Positions 5,885 to 6,240 of a DNA stretch of 6,240 nt are shown here, piece by piece (position 1 is the first letter of the stretch; each line of letters opens with the position of its first letter). The position numbers were made by a program, and so were the translations under genes. Under the pieces are notes generated by a model. It worked only from the letters and a program-made list of their open reading frames with translations, did not search any database and had not been told where the DNA came from. This DNA comes from Pseudomonadota bacterium (GTDB lineage: Bacteria; Verrucomicrobiota; Verrucomicrobiia; Chthoniobacterales; UBA6821). The stretch covers positions 1-6,240 of the forward strand of contig RFPR01000123.1 of the NCBI GenBank assembly GCA_009928265.1, written 5' to 3'.

Positions 5885-6240
5885 TTAGGCGGCTGCCTTG
5901 ACCTTGGGCTTCGCCTCAAAGGCGGCCTTGGCCTTGGCGACGATCTGGGTGAAGGCACCCTCGTCCTGGATCGCGATGTCCGAAAGGACCTTGCGATCGA
6001 GCAGGATGTTGGCGGCCTTGAGACCCTCGATGAAGCGGTTGTAGGTCAGGCCCTGGGCGCGGACAGCCGCGTTGAGACGGGTGATCCAGAGGGCACGGAC
6101 GTTGCGCTTGCGGGTCTTGCGGTCGCGGTACGCCCAGTACTTGCCCTTCATGCGGGCATCCTTGGCGTAGCGGAAGAGTTTGGAACGGCGGCCGCGGTAT
6201 CCGCTGGCCTCTTCGATCACCCGCTTGCGGCGTGCGCGAC
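5885..6240 (-). CDS. rplT: 50S ribosomal protein L20 (5' end outside window)
   Basis: L20 binds 23S rRNA early in large-subunit assembly; in E. coli and Bacillus it also represses its own operon by binding the leader RNA. Family hallmarks are all present: RARRKR just inside the window edge, SGYRGRRSKLFRYAKDA, KYWAYRDRKTRKRNVRALWITRLN split over the next block, LTYNRFIEGLKAANI and LDRKVLSDIAI. The frame is open to the last base (first full codon at 6238). The GTG at 6220 is an internal valine (RKR-V-IEEASG), not the start; roughly ten residues are missing beyond the edge. The C-terminus carries an extra Lys/Ala-rich tail (KPKVKAAA), slightly longer than in E. coli L20. TAA at 5885. First gene of the visible rplT-pheS-pheT run; infC and rpmI are expected upstream. 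Confidence 0.97.
   Translation of the reverse strand, partial: RARRKRVIEEASGYRGRRSKLFRYAKDARMKGKYWAYRDRKTRKRNVRALWITRLNAAVRAQGLTYNRFIEGLKAANILLDRKVLSDIAIQDEGAFTQIVAKAKAAFEAKPKVKAAA

Noticed and set aside
6218..6220. GTG as start of L20
   Set aside because: Upstream codons in the same frame read RARRKR, the conserved L20 N-terminal region, so this valine is internal and the true start is outside the window.

Overview
This is a bacterial chromosomal segment with three parts. Its right-hand 3.8 kb is a conserved translation cluster on the minus strand, in the order rplT - pheS - pheT: ribosomal protein L20 (its 5' end is cut by the window edge), then the alpha and beta subunits of phenylalanyl-tRNA synthetase. 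The spacers are only 32 and 6 bases, so the three genes are very probably co-transcribed, with pheS and pheT translationally coupled. The upstream partners usual in bacteria (infC, rpmI) would lie just beyond position 6240.

The left-hand 1.3 kb holds one minus-strand gene (69-1307) for a 412-residue protein. It looks like a conserved, uncharacterised protein with a cupin-like, histidine-rich N-terminal half and a helical C-terminal half.

Between these blocks, 1308-2462 is an accessory region of different character. Positions ~1340-2110 are AT-rich (about 37% G+C by hand count over 1671-1800, against roughly 57-65% in pheS samples). They carry only small plus-strand reading frames: an 86-residue exported or lipoprotein-like protein (1404-1664), a 43-residue frame six bases later in the same phase (1671-1802), and an 87-residue frame in another phase (1814-2077). 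I recognise none of the three. The region looks like imported DNA or a decayed gene set inserted against the conserved operon. To its right, 2078-2462 has no convincing gene but contains a striking imperfect palindrome of about 87 bases (2180-2266) centred on a perfect 7-bp stem. This is a candidate dispersed repeat or structured RNA.

Host: the core is about 60% G+C, and PheT is the long bacterial type with tRNA-binding, B3/B4, B5 and FDX-ACB domains. The flavour of the proteins makes me lean weakly towards Verrucomicrobiota or a relative, but nothing here proves that. I see no rRNA, tRNA, CRISPR array, transposase or integrase. The synthetase and L20 genes are ordinary; the interest lies in the AT-rich insert, the palindrome next to it and the uncharacterised cupin-like protein.
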